The notes beneath the pieces were generated by a model. That model worked only from the letters and a program-made list of their open reading frames with translations. It did no database searches and was not told the DNA's origin. The position numbers and the translations under genes are program-made. DNA of 64,000 nucleotides. Origin: Malania oleifera (lineage: Eukaryota; Streptophyta; Magnoliopsida; Santalales; Ximeniaceae). Within the stretch, counting starts at the first letter, position 1, and each line of letters begins with the position of its first letter. Shown in pieces: positions 22,074-33,737 of this stretch. The stretch is from assembly GCF_029873635.1 (NCBI RefSeq), contig NC_080423.1, positions 108,448,087-108,512,086 of the forward strand, written 5' to 3'.

Positions 22074-24056
22074 TGTAATGACCTCAATTTATTCATCTGA
22101 AATGTAACATAATAAATGGAAAATTCGACCCGAACCCGTGGGTAACGGGAACACTTATCATTCATAGTGGAAACCTAAGAAGCAGCAAACATAAAATCTA
22201 AATCATCCATCCATAAAGAATAATACCAGATTTTACTACAATGTCATAATATTGTATTTCATAAATGTCAAAATAACTCTAGGATCAAACACAAAACAAT
22301 TCTGACCCTAGTACAAAATCTTACCCTCCTAGGGGGGTAATATCACTGACTCCATGGTAGTTACGACCTGCCGGTTACTCAGGGTCTCCTAAAAAATATA
22401 GTTAGTTCGGGGGTGAGACACTTCTCAGTAAGGGAAAATAAACTAAATACAGCTGTGTGGCAACATGAACATTTAATGCAATTATAGATATATAGTACAT
22501 TTCATAAATCAGTAAACATTCATCATAACATACTAAATTCTCATATACTTTCATATTTATTAATAAATCATAACATACATAAAACATCTATTATAACTGA
22601 TAATACTGAAAACATACCTAGGATGAATAGCTAACTAATGTCATGTATTACCTCCCATGACGGGTTGTGCGGCCCGAAGGCGGGATCCGACAATGGCTGG
22701 CTGACCACTGTCGAGTCAAATATGTCTGTAAATACGATGAGCCTGCCACACCTTAGTCCAGACTGTCAGGTAGACATCTACACTCTACTGAAAGCCACAT
22801 CGACTATCCATCTCCCACCCCCTCGTGGGGGTGGTTAGCACTAATCTGAACATAGATATCTGATCTATATAGTTATGATACCAAGCTCCTGAACTGAACT
22901 AAACTAACATCCAGGTTCTGATAACATATAGTACATGAAAGTATAGAATTTTTCATAATTTCATAATTACGGTCTCGTGCCGAACATTTCATAAATACGG
23001 CCTCATGCCAATCATACGTAAATACTACCTCACGCCGAAATCATACATAAATACGGCCTCGTGCCGAAATCATAATATATTGTATATTTCCATAACTTCT
23101 CAAATTATACTGCATTCATATAATTATCATATTATAATATTTCTCCACGTAAAATAATATTCATGTCACACGTTTTCTGTATAAAACTATACATTGCATT
23201 TGAAATCATGATTTCTGGCATCTCATACATATATACACGTTTCAACACAATAACATTATTTTTCCCAAACGTGCATTAATTCCATAATGTTCAAATATCA
23301 TACATATTTTCAGAAAATTAGTTTGCTCATAAATAATAGTAATTTGAGTGAAAAGTAACTGTTTTAGTTTATTCCCTTACCCGAATACTGAGAAAGCCTC
23401 TAAAATTTCCTAGCCTAACACCCGTAGGATTTCCTGATCAAGACCCTGAAAATGAAAACTCATAGTACTAAATTTCAGTATTTCTACGTGTACATCATTT
23501 CCTATAACTACCGTAAGATTAAATTTGGCTTAAAAAGCCTTACCTCAACTTAAGGATGATTTCCAACTTGCTTTCACCAGCGATCTGCTCCGACAAATTT
23601 GGAGAGAACTTCCCCAGGAGCGTTGTGGTGACTTCAGATTGTTGATCCGGCATAAATTTGGCCCAAAATCGATGAAAGAGAGAGAGAAAATCAAAGGGGG
23701 AGAGAGAGAAGAGAGGCTGCTTAATAATGAAGTTAAAAATCTAGATTTTTCTATATTTATAGAACTAGATTCGTCGATGAGCCACGTCATTCATCGATGA
23801 GCCACATCATTCATCAACGATTCCTTTAATAATTTCTTCGACGAAATTCAGTCGGCTCAAAACCTCTCTCAGGATTTCTTCGTCGACGAAATTCAGTCTT
23901 CATCGACGAATTCTCTTAAACCCTCGTCGATGAATCCCTTGTATTCGTCGATGAAGTCCCTGTATTCGTCGACGAAATTGACTTCCTCCTTCTGTTACTG
24001 TTTCCATTTCCCTTGCTTTTTGTTATTTAAATTCCATTTTTATTTGTGTTGTCACA
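22074..24056 (-). mobile_element. 5' LTR of element A
   Basis: In plus view it starts TGTAATGACC and ends GTTGTCACA. The minus-strand TATAAATA box is at 23754-23761, with a TTCGTCGACGAA-type cluster at about 23770-23985 upstream in transcription sense. The minisatellite with core tacggcctcgtgccgaaatc is at about 22965-23075. The stem-loop is at 22640-22661. A short local duplication (GATGAGCCACRTCATTC) is at about 23777-23815 and is absent from the 3' LTR. Confidence 0.9.
22965..23075 (-). repeat. minisatellite in element A 5' LTR
   Basis: About four units of roughly 30 bp based on aaatacggcctcgtgccgaa. The 3' LTR (about 60-140) has about two units, so copy number changed after insertion. 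Confidence 0.8.
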
Positions 24057-24493
24057 ACTCATGTTGCCACACACTGGTATTAGTTTAATTCCCTTACAGA
24101 GAGGTGTCTCACCCCAAATTATATGAATATTTTAGGAGCCCCAGATAGGAGAGTGGATAAAGCTCTGTAGAGATAGTTACACATGATCTACCCTTTCTAA
24201 AGGGTAAGTATTTGCCAGGGCCAGACTGATTTTTGGGTGGAGACCTTGGGACTATTTTGGATACTTTTTGAGATGTGTGTATCTATATGATGGTTGTAGT
24301 AAACTATGGTATTGTGTTAAATGGTACTTTGAGATGTATATGATTTTATGTTTCCTGCTACTTAGGCTTCCGTATTGTATTTCTGATGTATCTCTGGTAC
24401 CCATGGGTTCAGGTTGATTATGATCTTCTAGATTTATTATATGAGTTTTTATTATCATGGAAAAAAAAATGGTAAAATAAGCAGATCGTTACA
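24057..24493 (+). mobile_element. LTR remnant V (right end only), split by element A
   Basis: Resembles the last 440 bp of the element B LTRs (ttgccacacactggtattag, then ggagccccagataggagag, ending GATCGTTACA). Its left part should lie beyond the left edge of the window, on the other side of A. It is inserted in the copia reverse transcriptase; gatgc at 24494-24498 would be its right target duplication. It is a solo LTR or the end of a larger element; this cannot be decided here. Confidence 0.75.
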
Positions 24494-26340
24494 GATGCAA
24501 AGATATTGAATAGCACCAATAGTGCTTCTATAAAATGTTGGGTCCGAAAATGCTTCACCTTCATAAGTCGAGAGTGTTGTTGCTGTGGCCATAGGAGTTT
24601 GAACTAGTTTTGCTTCTAGCATATTGGTACGTTTCAGGATATCCATGATATATCAATGCTAAGATAGAATGAAGCCCTTGGAATTTTGAATCATTTCAAC
24701 ACCAAGAAAAAAATGTAGAGGACCTAGATTTTTAACAGCAAAGTCATTGTGTAAAGCTGATAGAAAATCGTCAATAGCTGACCGTTTATTGCTTGTGATG
24801 AGAATATCGTCCACATATCTAAGAATAAATATGCTAACCGTGGAGGATGTATAAAAAAACAAGGAAGTGTCTGACCAAGTACCTTTAAAACCACAATCAA
24901 GAAGCTTGTTACCGAGTCTAGCAAACCAAGCCCGGGGGGCTTGTTTGAGACCATACAAAGCTTTTTCTAATTTACATACATGGTTTGGGTACTGGGGATG
25001 AAGAAAACCAAGGGGCTGAGACATATATACTTCCTCTGATAAATTCCCATGTAAGAAGGCATTTTGAATATCGATTTGAAGAATAGCCCAACCAGTTGAG
25101 ATAGCTAAGGAAAGAACAATACGTACCATTGTAGGCTTGACAACAAGGCTAAATGTTTCACCAAAATCAATACCTGGTTGTTGATGATAGCTTTTGGTGA
25201 CAAGACGTGCTTTATAGTGTTCGATAGTACCATTTGCATTTCTTTTGATTCGAAACACCCATTTGGAGCTAATTATGTTAGAAGCTAAATTACGAGGAAC
25301 CAGTGTCCATGTTTGATTATGAAGTAATGCATCAAATTCAACATTCATTGCTTGGTGCCATAGTGGATCTGTGATGGCTATGGTATAACAGGTAGGTTCA
25401 GTAGGTTGTTGGGATGATTCTGTAAGGGGAGCTTTTGGGATTAGGTATCAGATCATGTCTTCAGGAAGATGTTTGGGTTTTTGGATATTATTTTTGGACT
25501 GGGTGATCATTAGGTGTACTGAGGATATTTGGGCATTAGTGGTGGACAGAGGAGAGTTTTCTAAATGCAAAGAAGAGGTTGGGTTTTTTGAAATAAAATT
25601 GTTAGAATTTTCTAAGTTTTCTGAGTGTAGAGAAGAGGTTGGATCGATGGCATGAGGTGAGGTTATGGAGAGCTCTGGACTAGGTGTATTTGTTTTTCTT
25701 GGGAGCTGGCTGTGGTGAGGAAAGTATGTATGGTCCATTGAGGGATGACTTTAAGGAGCCGCTGCTATCGAGACCCTTGTATCCGATAGACTTAGAAGAT
25801 GACCATGATGGAATTGAGATGGAGGAGAGTGGCACACTATGCTGTTTTTTGAAAGGGAAATTAAATTCATCAAATTGCACATCACGAGAGATATAAACAC
25901 GACGAGAGGGAACATGAAGACACTTATATCCTTTGTGTAAAGGACTATATCTGAAGAAGACACACGGGAGAGAACAAGGTTGGAACTTGTTTGCATTGTA
26001 TGGCTGGAGGTTAGGCCAACAAGTGCAACCAAATATCTTGAGAAAAGTGTAGTCAGGTGGCGATTTGAAAAGAACCTCATATGGATTACGATTTTGAAGT
26101 GTGGGAGTGTGCATTCGATTGATTAAGTAGCAGGCCGTAAGAAAAGCATCATACCAAAAATGTTGAGGAACGTTTGCTTGGGATAATAAGGCAAGGCCTA
26201 TCTCCACTATGTGGCGATGTTTGCACTCAATAGCACCATTTTCTTGGTGTGTATGAGGGTAAGAAATACAATGAACGATACCTTGATCTTGAAAAATTTT
26301 ATGAAACGAGCAATATTCACCGCCCCAATCAGATTGCACA
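24494..26340 (-). pseudogene. copia pol: integrase C-terminal part and reverse transcriptase
   Basis: The integrase core continues from QSDWGGEYC (26339) through QENGAIECKHRHIVE, with the catalytic Glu region, to about 25860. A variable linker follows. The RT lies at about 25348-24659 (NQTWTLVPR, WVFRIKRNANG, IDIQNAFLHG, ALYGLKQAPRAWF), with the YVDD catalytic motif intact at about 24800-24825. Two stops, consistent with CAG to TAG and CGA to TGA, lie just after FILS, before DILKRTNMLEAK. The sequence ends at V. The RT stretch is unusually well preserved for the oldest layer. Confidence 0.9.
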
Positions 26341-27788
26341 TGTCACGCCCCGAACCCCGAAATGGGACCCAAGGGTGAAAATATAACCAACCTGTCCCTG
26401 TATCTGATAAAACATCAAAAGATACAGTACATTGGATGAGGGTCCAACCCCGTGGGGTTCCCAGGAACCCTAAGCACATCCAACCACAATCAAATAAGCA
26501 GCGGAAAAAGGTCATCTATATACACATATGCAGTACCATACTAGAGTCTATACAAGAGCAGAACATAGCTCTATCAAAACGTACAAACGAGTGCCCAAAA
26601 CATCTCAAAATGGCAACCCATCAAAATACAGTCTTAGCACTTACCCAAGCGCTAAACGCAGTACACCGGCCACTACACTCCTTACACCAGGATGCTAGTT
26701 CCGGTTACTCGAAGGACCTATAAAAATGTACGTACAACAGGGGTGAGACACCTCTCAGTAAGGAAGAACACAGGTTATATCGGTGTGTGGCAATTGAGTG
26801 TTATCATGATACACTAACATGCATGGATCGATAGTCAAAACAATCAAAACAGTTCTAGTATTTTCACAAACCAATCAATACAATCTGGTGTCATCACACC
26901 CTTCGGCTCAAAGTCGGATTGTTTGGTGGTATTTCACACCCTTCGGTAAAAATCGGTGAACTAGTGGTATTTCACACCCTTTGGCCAACGCCGGTAGTAT
27001 GGTGATATTTCACACCCTTCGGCAAATTCTGGTGCAGATCTGGTGTTCGCACACCCTTCGACTTGAAAGCCGGCCAATCTAGTGGTATTGCACACTCTTT
27101 GGAAAAAGCCAGATTTTCAAACTTGGAACAATTTGAAACCCCGTTCCTATTTCACTAAGATACAACATATGCATACTCATATAACCAAACAAACCACACC
27201 CATTTGGTAATCTAAATCATGGGTTTTCAAACAAATACAATTTAAACAAATCAAAGCACGACTACCCCAATATCACAGTATAAATCAACATATACCCACG
27301 ATTTTAAAAAAAACCAGGGATGCAGCCCGTCGCCCCCTTTTCCCAAAACTGTAATAATGAAAAACCCATAATTTTCTCTGATAGATCCTCTCAAATGAGT
27401 AGCCAAAACACACACAGGACCGTGAACCACAGTTCCACCGAGTCCGATTTCAAAAATAACCGATAAAAACACAGTTCCACTTACCTTTTCCTCGAATAGC
27501 AAATTCCGAACTCCAAGGCCCCTAAACAGCTAACCGAGTTCCAAAACCTACAAATCACAGTACAAAATATACTTATAAGACTGTTACCTACAAAACTACT
27601 GGATCAGAATTGAAAACCGAGCCTTACCTCGATTTTCGCCAAAACCCAAAAATCCCTGAAACGAGATTCTGATTCGTAGAAATTGTATAAAATCCTCCCA
27701 CAATCCTCGTGGTAACTTCAGATTTTGGATTCCATCAACGATTGGCAAAAAAATCTAGAGAGAGAGAGTGTGTGTGTAGGGAGAGTTC

Positions 27789-27825
<37 letters not shown>

Positions 27826-28131
27826 TATTGAAGTTACTTAATGAAGAAGTAATGAAAAATCCTATTTATAGCCCTTTGACTTGACCCAATTCGTTGATGA
27901 AATGGTGCCTTTGTCGACAAATCTTCCACTACCTTCGTCGACGAATCGGTGACCTCGTTGACGAATCTAAGATCACTGATTTTTCTGAGACTCCTCCGCT
28001 TCTCCTTGTCAACGAGTCTTTGAATTTCGTCAACGAGAAAAACAAAGGCTTCGTCGACGAAATATGCCAAATTCTCAATTTGCCCCTCTCTTATTTATTT
28101 AAACCCATTTATCAAGGTTCAGGTGCTTACA
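26341..28131 (-). mobile_element. 3' LTR of element E
   Basis: Plus view TGTCACGCCCC...GGTGCTTACA. The minus-strand TATAAATA box is at 27863-27870, with the palindrome cluster at about 27890-28065. Microsatellites (GT)n/(GA)n are at about 27764-27823. The minisatellite is at about 26890-27115. It is longer than the 5' LTR (1791 versus 1648 bp), mainly because of a segment at about 27377-27490 that is missing there. No GTCATG/CATGAC block was found in this family. Confidence 0.9.
26890..27115 (-). repeat. cacacccttcggc minisatellite in element E 3' LTR
   Basis: About six units of roughly 40 bp with core tttcacacccttcggcaaa and a variable ccggt/tctggtggta part. The counterpart in the 5' LTR is at about 35893-36120. 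Confidence 0.85.
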
Positions 28132-28168
28132 ATCTTCCCTCCTTACAAAAATTTCGTCCTCGAAATTT
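28132..28168 (-). promoter_or_regulatory. polypurine tract and inverted repeat of element E
   Basis: The minus-strand purine tract (AAGGAGGGAAGA) adjoins the 3' LTR. A perfect 8-bp inverted repeat, AAATTTCGTCCTCGAAATTT, lies at 28149-28168. The 3' UTR to about 28394 also holds the conserved accgtggttaca block (28277-28310). Confidence 0.85.
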
Positions 28169-28394
28169 GCCATCTCCAATTCACAAATTCATACATACAA
28201 TCAAACACATATACCACTCTCAAGAAAAACTGGCGACCACTATAGCGCAGTCCCATCATACACATTCACATACATACCCTCACTTATGGTGGAGGAATAC
28301 CGTGGTTACATATACAACGGTCTCAGGAGTTCAAAATACACACACACTCCCGATGACTAACCACCTATTCCAACCCACAGTAGGATCATGTACA

Positions 28395-31300
28395 AGTGCT
28401 CAAAACAACTATGGATACTTCAAGCGTATTTCCGTTTCCAGTTCCCAAGAAGCTTCCTCAACCTTGTGGTTTCGCCACAATACCTTCACTAACGGTATCT
28501 CTTTGGTACGAAACTTCTAAACTTTACGGTCCAGAACCTGAACAGGTATCTCCTCATTCGCTAAAGTATCCCCAATTTCCAAATCATCATAACTGATAAC
28601 ATGTGAAGGATCCAACACGTACCCCCTCAACATGAATACGTGAAACACATCATGGACCCTCGAAAGTGCTGGAGGTAATGCAATTTTGTAGGCTACTGGA
28701 CTCATTTGCTCAAGCACCTCAAATGGTCCGATATACCTCAGGCTCAACTTGCTCTTCCTCCCAAATCTCATCACCCCTTTTATCGAAGCGATACATAGAA
28801 ATACCTTACCTCCCACTTCGAACTCTAACTCACGGCGGTGAACATCTGCATAACTTTTCTTCCGACTTTGAGTTGATCTAATCCTCTCCCGGATCAAACC
28901 CACCTTCTCAGACCCCTGCTGCACAAGTTCAAGTCCTAACACCTGACTTTCACCGACTTCATCCCAACACAAAGGAGATCGACACCTCCGACCATACAAA
29001 ACCTTGAACAGTGCCATCCCGATACTAGACTAGAAGCTGTTGTTATAAACAAACCCTACAAGTGGCATAAACTGTATCCAACTACCACCGAAGTCTAACA
29101 CACAAGCTTGCAACATATCTTCCAATATCTGTATTGTCCTTTCCGACTGTCCATCAGTCTGAGGGTGGAACGCTGTACTGAAAGTAAGCTTCGTCCCCAA
29201 TGCCTCCTGTAAGCTCATCTAGAATCAAGAAGTAAACCTCGGATCTCGATCAGACACAATGGACACCGGTACTCCATGCATTCTTACAATCTCATGCACA
29301 TACAACCCTGCAAGCCTACTTAAAGGATAGCTAAATTTGATCGATATGAAATTAGCAGATTTCGTCAATCTATCTACGATCACCCAAATAGCATTCTGCC
29401 CGTGAAGCGCTGGCGGCAATCCGGTCACAAAATTCATGGAAATATGCTCCCATTTCCACATCGGAATAGGCAAAGGCTGCAATGGCCCTGCCGACCTCTG
29501 GTGTTCAACTTTCACCTGATGACACGTCAGACACTGCTCCACGAAATGCAATATGCCTCTTCATACTAGACCACCAGAAGGTCTCGCGCAAGTGCTGATA
29601 CATCTTTGTACTAGCATGATGTATCGTATACAAAGAACGATGCGCCTCCTCTAGAATCGGCCTTCTGATCTCATCATCGTTCGGAACACATAGTTTGGTC
29701 CTAAACCTCAATACACCTCCTTCAGAGATGTTAAACTCTGTAGCCAGTCCCTGCTGCACCTTTTCCATAACCTCTGCCAACTCTGCATCACTAGCCTGCG
29801 CTGCTTTTATACGCTCAAATAAGGTTGGTTGGACCACCAAACCAGCAAGAAAAGCCTGATGATCACCAACCACCAACTCTATACCTGAGCTTTCCAAATC
29901 CTGTCTGATGTGACACTGAGTTACAACCGCAGGCCCTGACTTTCGACTCAATGCATTAGCTACCACATTAGCCTTCCCCGGGTGATAACTGATCGTGCAA
30001 TCGTAGTCCTTAATCAATTCAAGCCACTGCCTCTGCCTCATATTCAACTCCTTTTGTGTGAAGAAATACTTGAGACTCTTAGGGTCTGTGAAGATCTCAC
30101 ACTGCACCCCGTACAGATAGTTTCGCTAGATCTTCAATGCATATACCACAGCATCCAATTCCAGATCATGCGTAGGGTAATTCTTCTCATACTCTTTCAA
30201 TTGCCGAGAAGCATACGCCACTACCTTACCCTGCTGCATAAGCACACATCCCAAACCTTTCATAGACGCGTCATTATAAATCACAAACCCACCATTTCCC
30301 GAAGGAATGGTCAACACTGGAGCAGTAACCAGCCGGTGCTTCAACTCCTGAAAGCACTGCTCGCAGTCACTAGTCCACTCAAACTATACTCATTTCTTGA
30401 TCAATCGTGTCAGAGGTCCAAAAAGTTTAGAGAAGCCCCTTACGAACCGACGATAGTAACCCGCCAGTCTTAGAAAACTCCGAACCTCCTACACATTCTT
30501 CGGCCTTACCCAGTCGACCAAAACTTCAATCTTGATAGGATTAACTGATATACCATCCCCAGTAACCACATGGCCTAAGAATGCAATCTGACTCAACCAG
30601 AATTCACATTTCTTCAATTTAGCTTACAACTTCTTCTCCCGTAGAATCTGTAATACTAACCTTAAATGTTCTACGTGCTCTTCTGTACTCCTTGAGTATA
30701 CCAGAATGTCATCAATGAATACCACTACGAATCGATCTAAGTATTCATGGAAAACCCTGTTCATTAGATCCATGAACACCGCTAGAGCATTCGTTAACCC
30801 AAAAGGCATGACTAAGAACTCAAGGTGGCTATATCTGGTCCAGAAAGCAGTCTTCGCTACATCCTCCACTTTAATCCTCACATGATGATACCCTAACCAC
30901 AAGTCGATCTTCAAAAAGATCTGCGTCCCCTGCAATTAGTCAAAAGGATCATCTATGCGAGGTAAAGGATAGCGATTCTTCATAGTTACCTTGTTGATCT
31001 CACGGTAATCAATGCACATCCGCATCGACCCATCTTTCTTCTTCACAAACAGTACTGGAGCTCCCCAGGGTGAAACACTAGGTTGAATGAATCCCCTGTC
31101 CAGTAATTCATGTAACTGCTCCTTCAACTCTCGAAGTTCTGTTAGAGCCATCCGGTACAGAGCTTTAGAGATCGGTGCCTTACTAGGAAGCAACTTTATC
31201 GCAAATTGCACCTCACGATCCAGAGGTAAATCGGGTAAATCATCTGGAAACACATCCGGGAACTTGCTAACTACCCGAATGTCCTCAAGTCTCAACTCAT

Positions 31301-31765
31301 CTCTCGGCAGTTCCTTCATACAAGCTAGGTACCCCTGACATCCGTCCAAAAGTAGCCTCCTCGCTTATAGTACCGATAGAATCTGTGGCGCTGGACGCAC
31401 ACACGATCCCATGAATTCGTACTCCCGCTCCCCAAGAGGTCTGAAAACTACCACCTTCCTACAACAGTCAATCACATCATAACTGGAGAACAATCAATCC
31501 ATCCCTAAGATGACATCGAACCCCGACATGTCGTATACCACAAGATTTGTCAATAGCAGCTTCTCCTGAATTTCCACTAGGTAATCTACCAATATCTTCC
31601 TATAGAAAGATACACTCCCAGATGGTGTAGTAACAGAAAACACCTCATTCATGTCTTAAGTCTCAACCTCACACTGTCCTACAAAATTAACAGACACAAA
31701 GGAATGGGTTGCACCCGAATCAAACAAAATAGAAGCTTTATTCGAAAGTAATAATAAGGTACCTA
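28395..31765 (-). pseudogene. element E pol: protease, RT, RNase H, integrase, chromodomain-like tail
   Basis: The protease site DSGATHSF is near 31700-31735. RT N-part ([19 protein letters not shown]) is at about 30985-31050, with a TAA after the DPFD segment at about 30935. RT palm [15 protein letters not shown] is at about 30700-30745. RNase H and connection are at 30344-30126 and 30107-29505. Integrase zinc and core segments are at 29551-29030. The integrase C-terminus (KSKLSLRYIGPFEVLEQ, VAYKIALPPALSRVHDVFH) is at 29017-28517, followed by an intact-looking chromodomain-like tail (EIPLVKVLWRNHKVEEASW) at about 28500-28395. Single stops separate long well-preserved frames, so this is one of the better-preserved Ty3 copies here. 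Confidence 0.88.
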
Positions 31766-32837
31766 TCACCACGTTACCTGCATGCTCAGCGTCCGCTGGA
31801 GTAAGAGAGTATACTCTGGCCGGAGTTGTATTCGCTTGAATGGTTCCTCAAGGTATCTGATTGCTCCATCGGCTTCCATTGATTGCGGGCACATCTCGCT
31901 TCGGTGCATGACAATCATGAAACATGTGACCTGGCTGGCCACAGTTATAGTAGTTACCTCCAAATGACTGGCACTCACCCTCGTGCCATTTGTGGCATCT
32001 AGCACAACGTCCACGAGTCTGGCTCCCTTGAGAATCCTAGTGCTCGGTATTCTGGTGATAGCTCGAGCCCTTACTCCTCTTCTTCCACGATCCCTGACGA
32101 GATCCTATTTGAGAACCAGAAGGTACTGTCCTCTTCCTTGATTCCTGATCCGCCTCATCCTCTTATATACCAGTCTCAATCACGGTGGCCTTATCCACCA
32201 ACACCAAGAACTCACAGATATGAAGCATACCCACTAGTCTATGGATATCCTTCCTCAAACCCTTCTCGAACCTCCGAGTCTTCTCATACTCGCTCGAGAT
32301 CATACATGGTGCAAAGTGGGACAACTCTATATATCGAGCCGCATACCCCTGCACCGTCAAACTCCCCTGAGTCAGAGCAGAAAACTCATCTGTCTTTGCA
32401 TCACGTACTGAAGCTAGGAAGTATCTGTCAAAGAACACCTCCTTAAAATGGCTCCACGTCATCTCCTCAGGACCACCTCTTTGCTTCTCCAGCAAACTCA
32501 CCGCAGTCCACCATCGACCCGCCTCCCCAGACAGCTGGAAAGTAGCATAGAGGACTTGCTGCCTATCTGTGTAGTGTAGGACATCCATAATCCTCTCAGT
32601 CTTCTCTACCCAATCCTTTGCTATTGTTGGGTTAGGTCCTCTAGAGAACGTTGGAGGATGCATGCGTGTGAACCTTTCAATGGTGCACCCTACAGCAGTA
32701 GGAGAGTGCTCATGTCTCCTCACACTCCACCCGATCTCCCGTAACACCTGCCTCATCAAACCTCGTGGCACAGAAGGAGACTCATCACTCACAATCTCCT
32801 CGAAGCCACTTCCTAGGTTATTATCCTTGGGCTCCAT
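31766..32837 (-). pseudogene. element E gag
   Basis: The minus-strand ATG is at 32837-32835 (MEPKDNNLGSGFEEI). A 224-codon capsid-like open segment runs to about 32163. The nucleocapsid part has one CARCHKWHEGEC knuckle; in the second knuckle the first Cys is Tyr (YYNCGQPGHMFHDC). The start codon is itself part of the target duplication of solo LTR X, so a copy of the ATG also lies on the far side of X. The native leader (35026-35334) is separated from gag by 2.2 kb of X. Confidence 0.85.
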
Positions 32838-33704
32838 TGTAACGACCCGAATTTAGAATGTTATTTAAATAATAAAGAGAGGGAAATGGAGACCAAAAAC
32901 AGAAGGAGGTCGTTGACGAATATAGGGGATTCATCGACGAAGGCTTAAGAGAATTCGTCAACAAACATAGGGGGCTCGTATAAGAGAAAATACCGAGAGG
33001 AGTTTTTTAGCCGACTGAATTTCGTCGACGAGGAGTGGATTTTGTTGAAGAAATTTGTGAAGGACTCGTCAACGAAGGACGAGCTCGTCGACGAAATTCC
33101 CTGTTCTATAAATATGCGAAATCCGAATTTTAACTTCCTAATTAAGCTATCTTCATCCTCTCTCTCTCCCCTTCGGTTCTCCCTATTTCTTTCATCAATT
33201 TCGGGCTAGATTTTCATTGGATTGACAATCTGAAGACACCACGATGCTCCTAGGGAAGTTCTCTCCAAATCTACCGAAGTGGATCATTGGCGAAAGCTAG
33301 TTGGAAATCATCCCAGAGTTGAGGTAAGGCTTTTTAAGCCATATTTGGTCTTGCGCTAGTTATAAGAAATGTTGTGTGCATGAAAATACTGAAGTTTAAT
33401 ACTGGGGGTTTTCAGTTTTAGGGAATTGATCAATGAATCCCTCAGGTGTTAGACTTGAATACTTTTAGGTAAAAACTTTCTACTCAATATTTAAGTTTTT
33501 GACAGTTGAGGAAAGTATTATATGCTTAGAAATACTAAACTTTAATACTGGGAATTTCCATTTTCAGGGTATTGAGTTGGGAATCCTGCGGGTGCAGGGA
33601 AGATTTTCTTAGAGGCTTTGCAAGAATCAGGTAAGGGGATAAACTAAACTAGTTTTTAAGAAAATGCATGTATATGTACATATAACATCTGGTTTCAAGA
33701 AATA

Positions 33705-33737
<33 letters not shown>

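Larger units (their letters stand above)
1..24056 (-). mobile_element. Ty3 element A (chromovirus, Tekay/Del-like), nested and decayed
   Basis: A minus-strand Ty3/gypsy element. In coding order it has a 5' LTR (22074-24056), PBS (22060-22071), gag (21757 to 20788), protease-RT-RNase H (9104 to 7231), integrase plus chromodomain-like end (2945 to about 1400), a purine tract and a 3' LTR (1148 to beyond the window edge). It is interrupted by element B (9105-20782) and solo LTR Y (2946-7230). The gag/pol frame resumes on the far side of each insert, which is why the pieces are read as one element. It lies inside LTR remnant V (24057-24493). Many stops make it non-autonomous. Confidence 0.88.
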
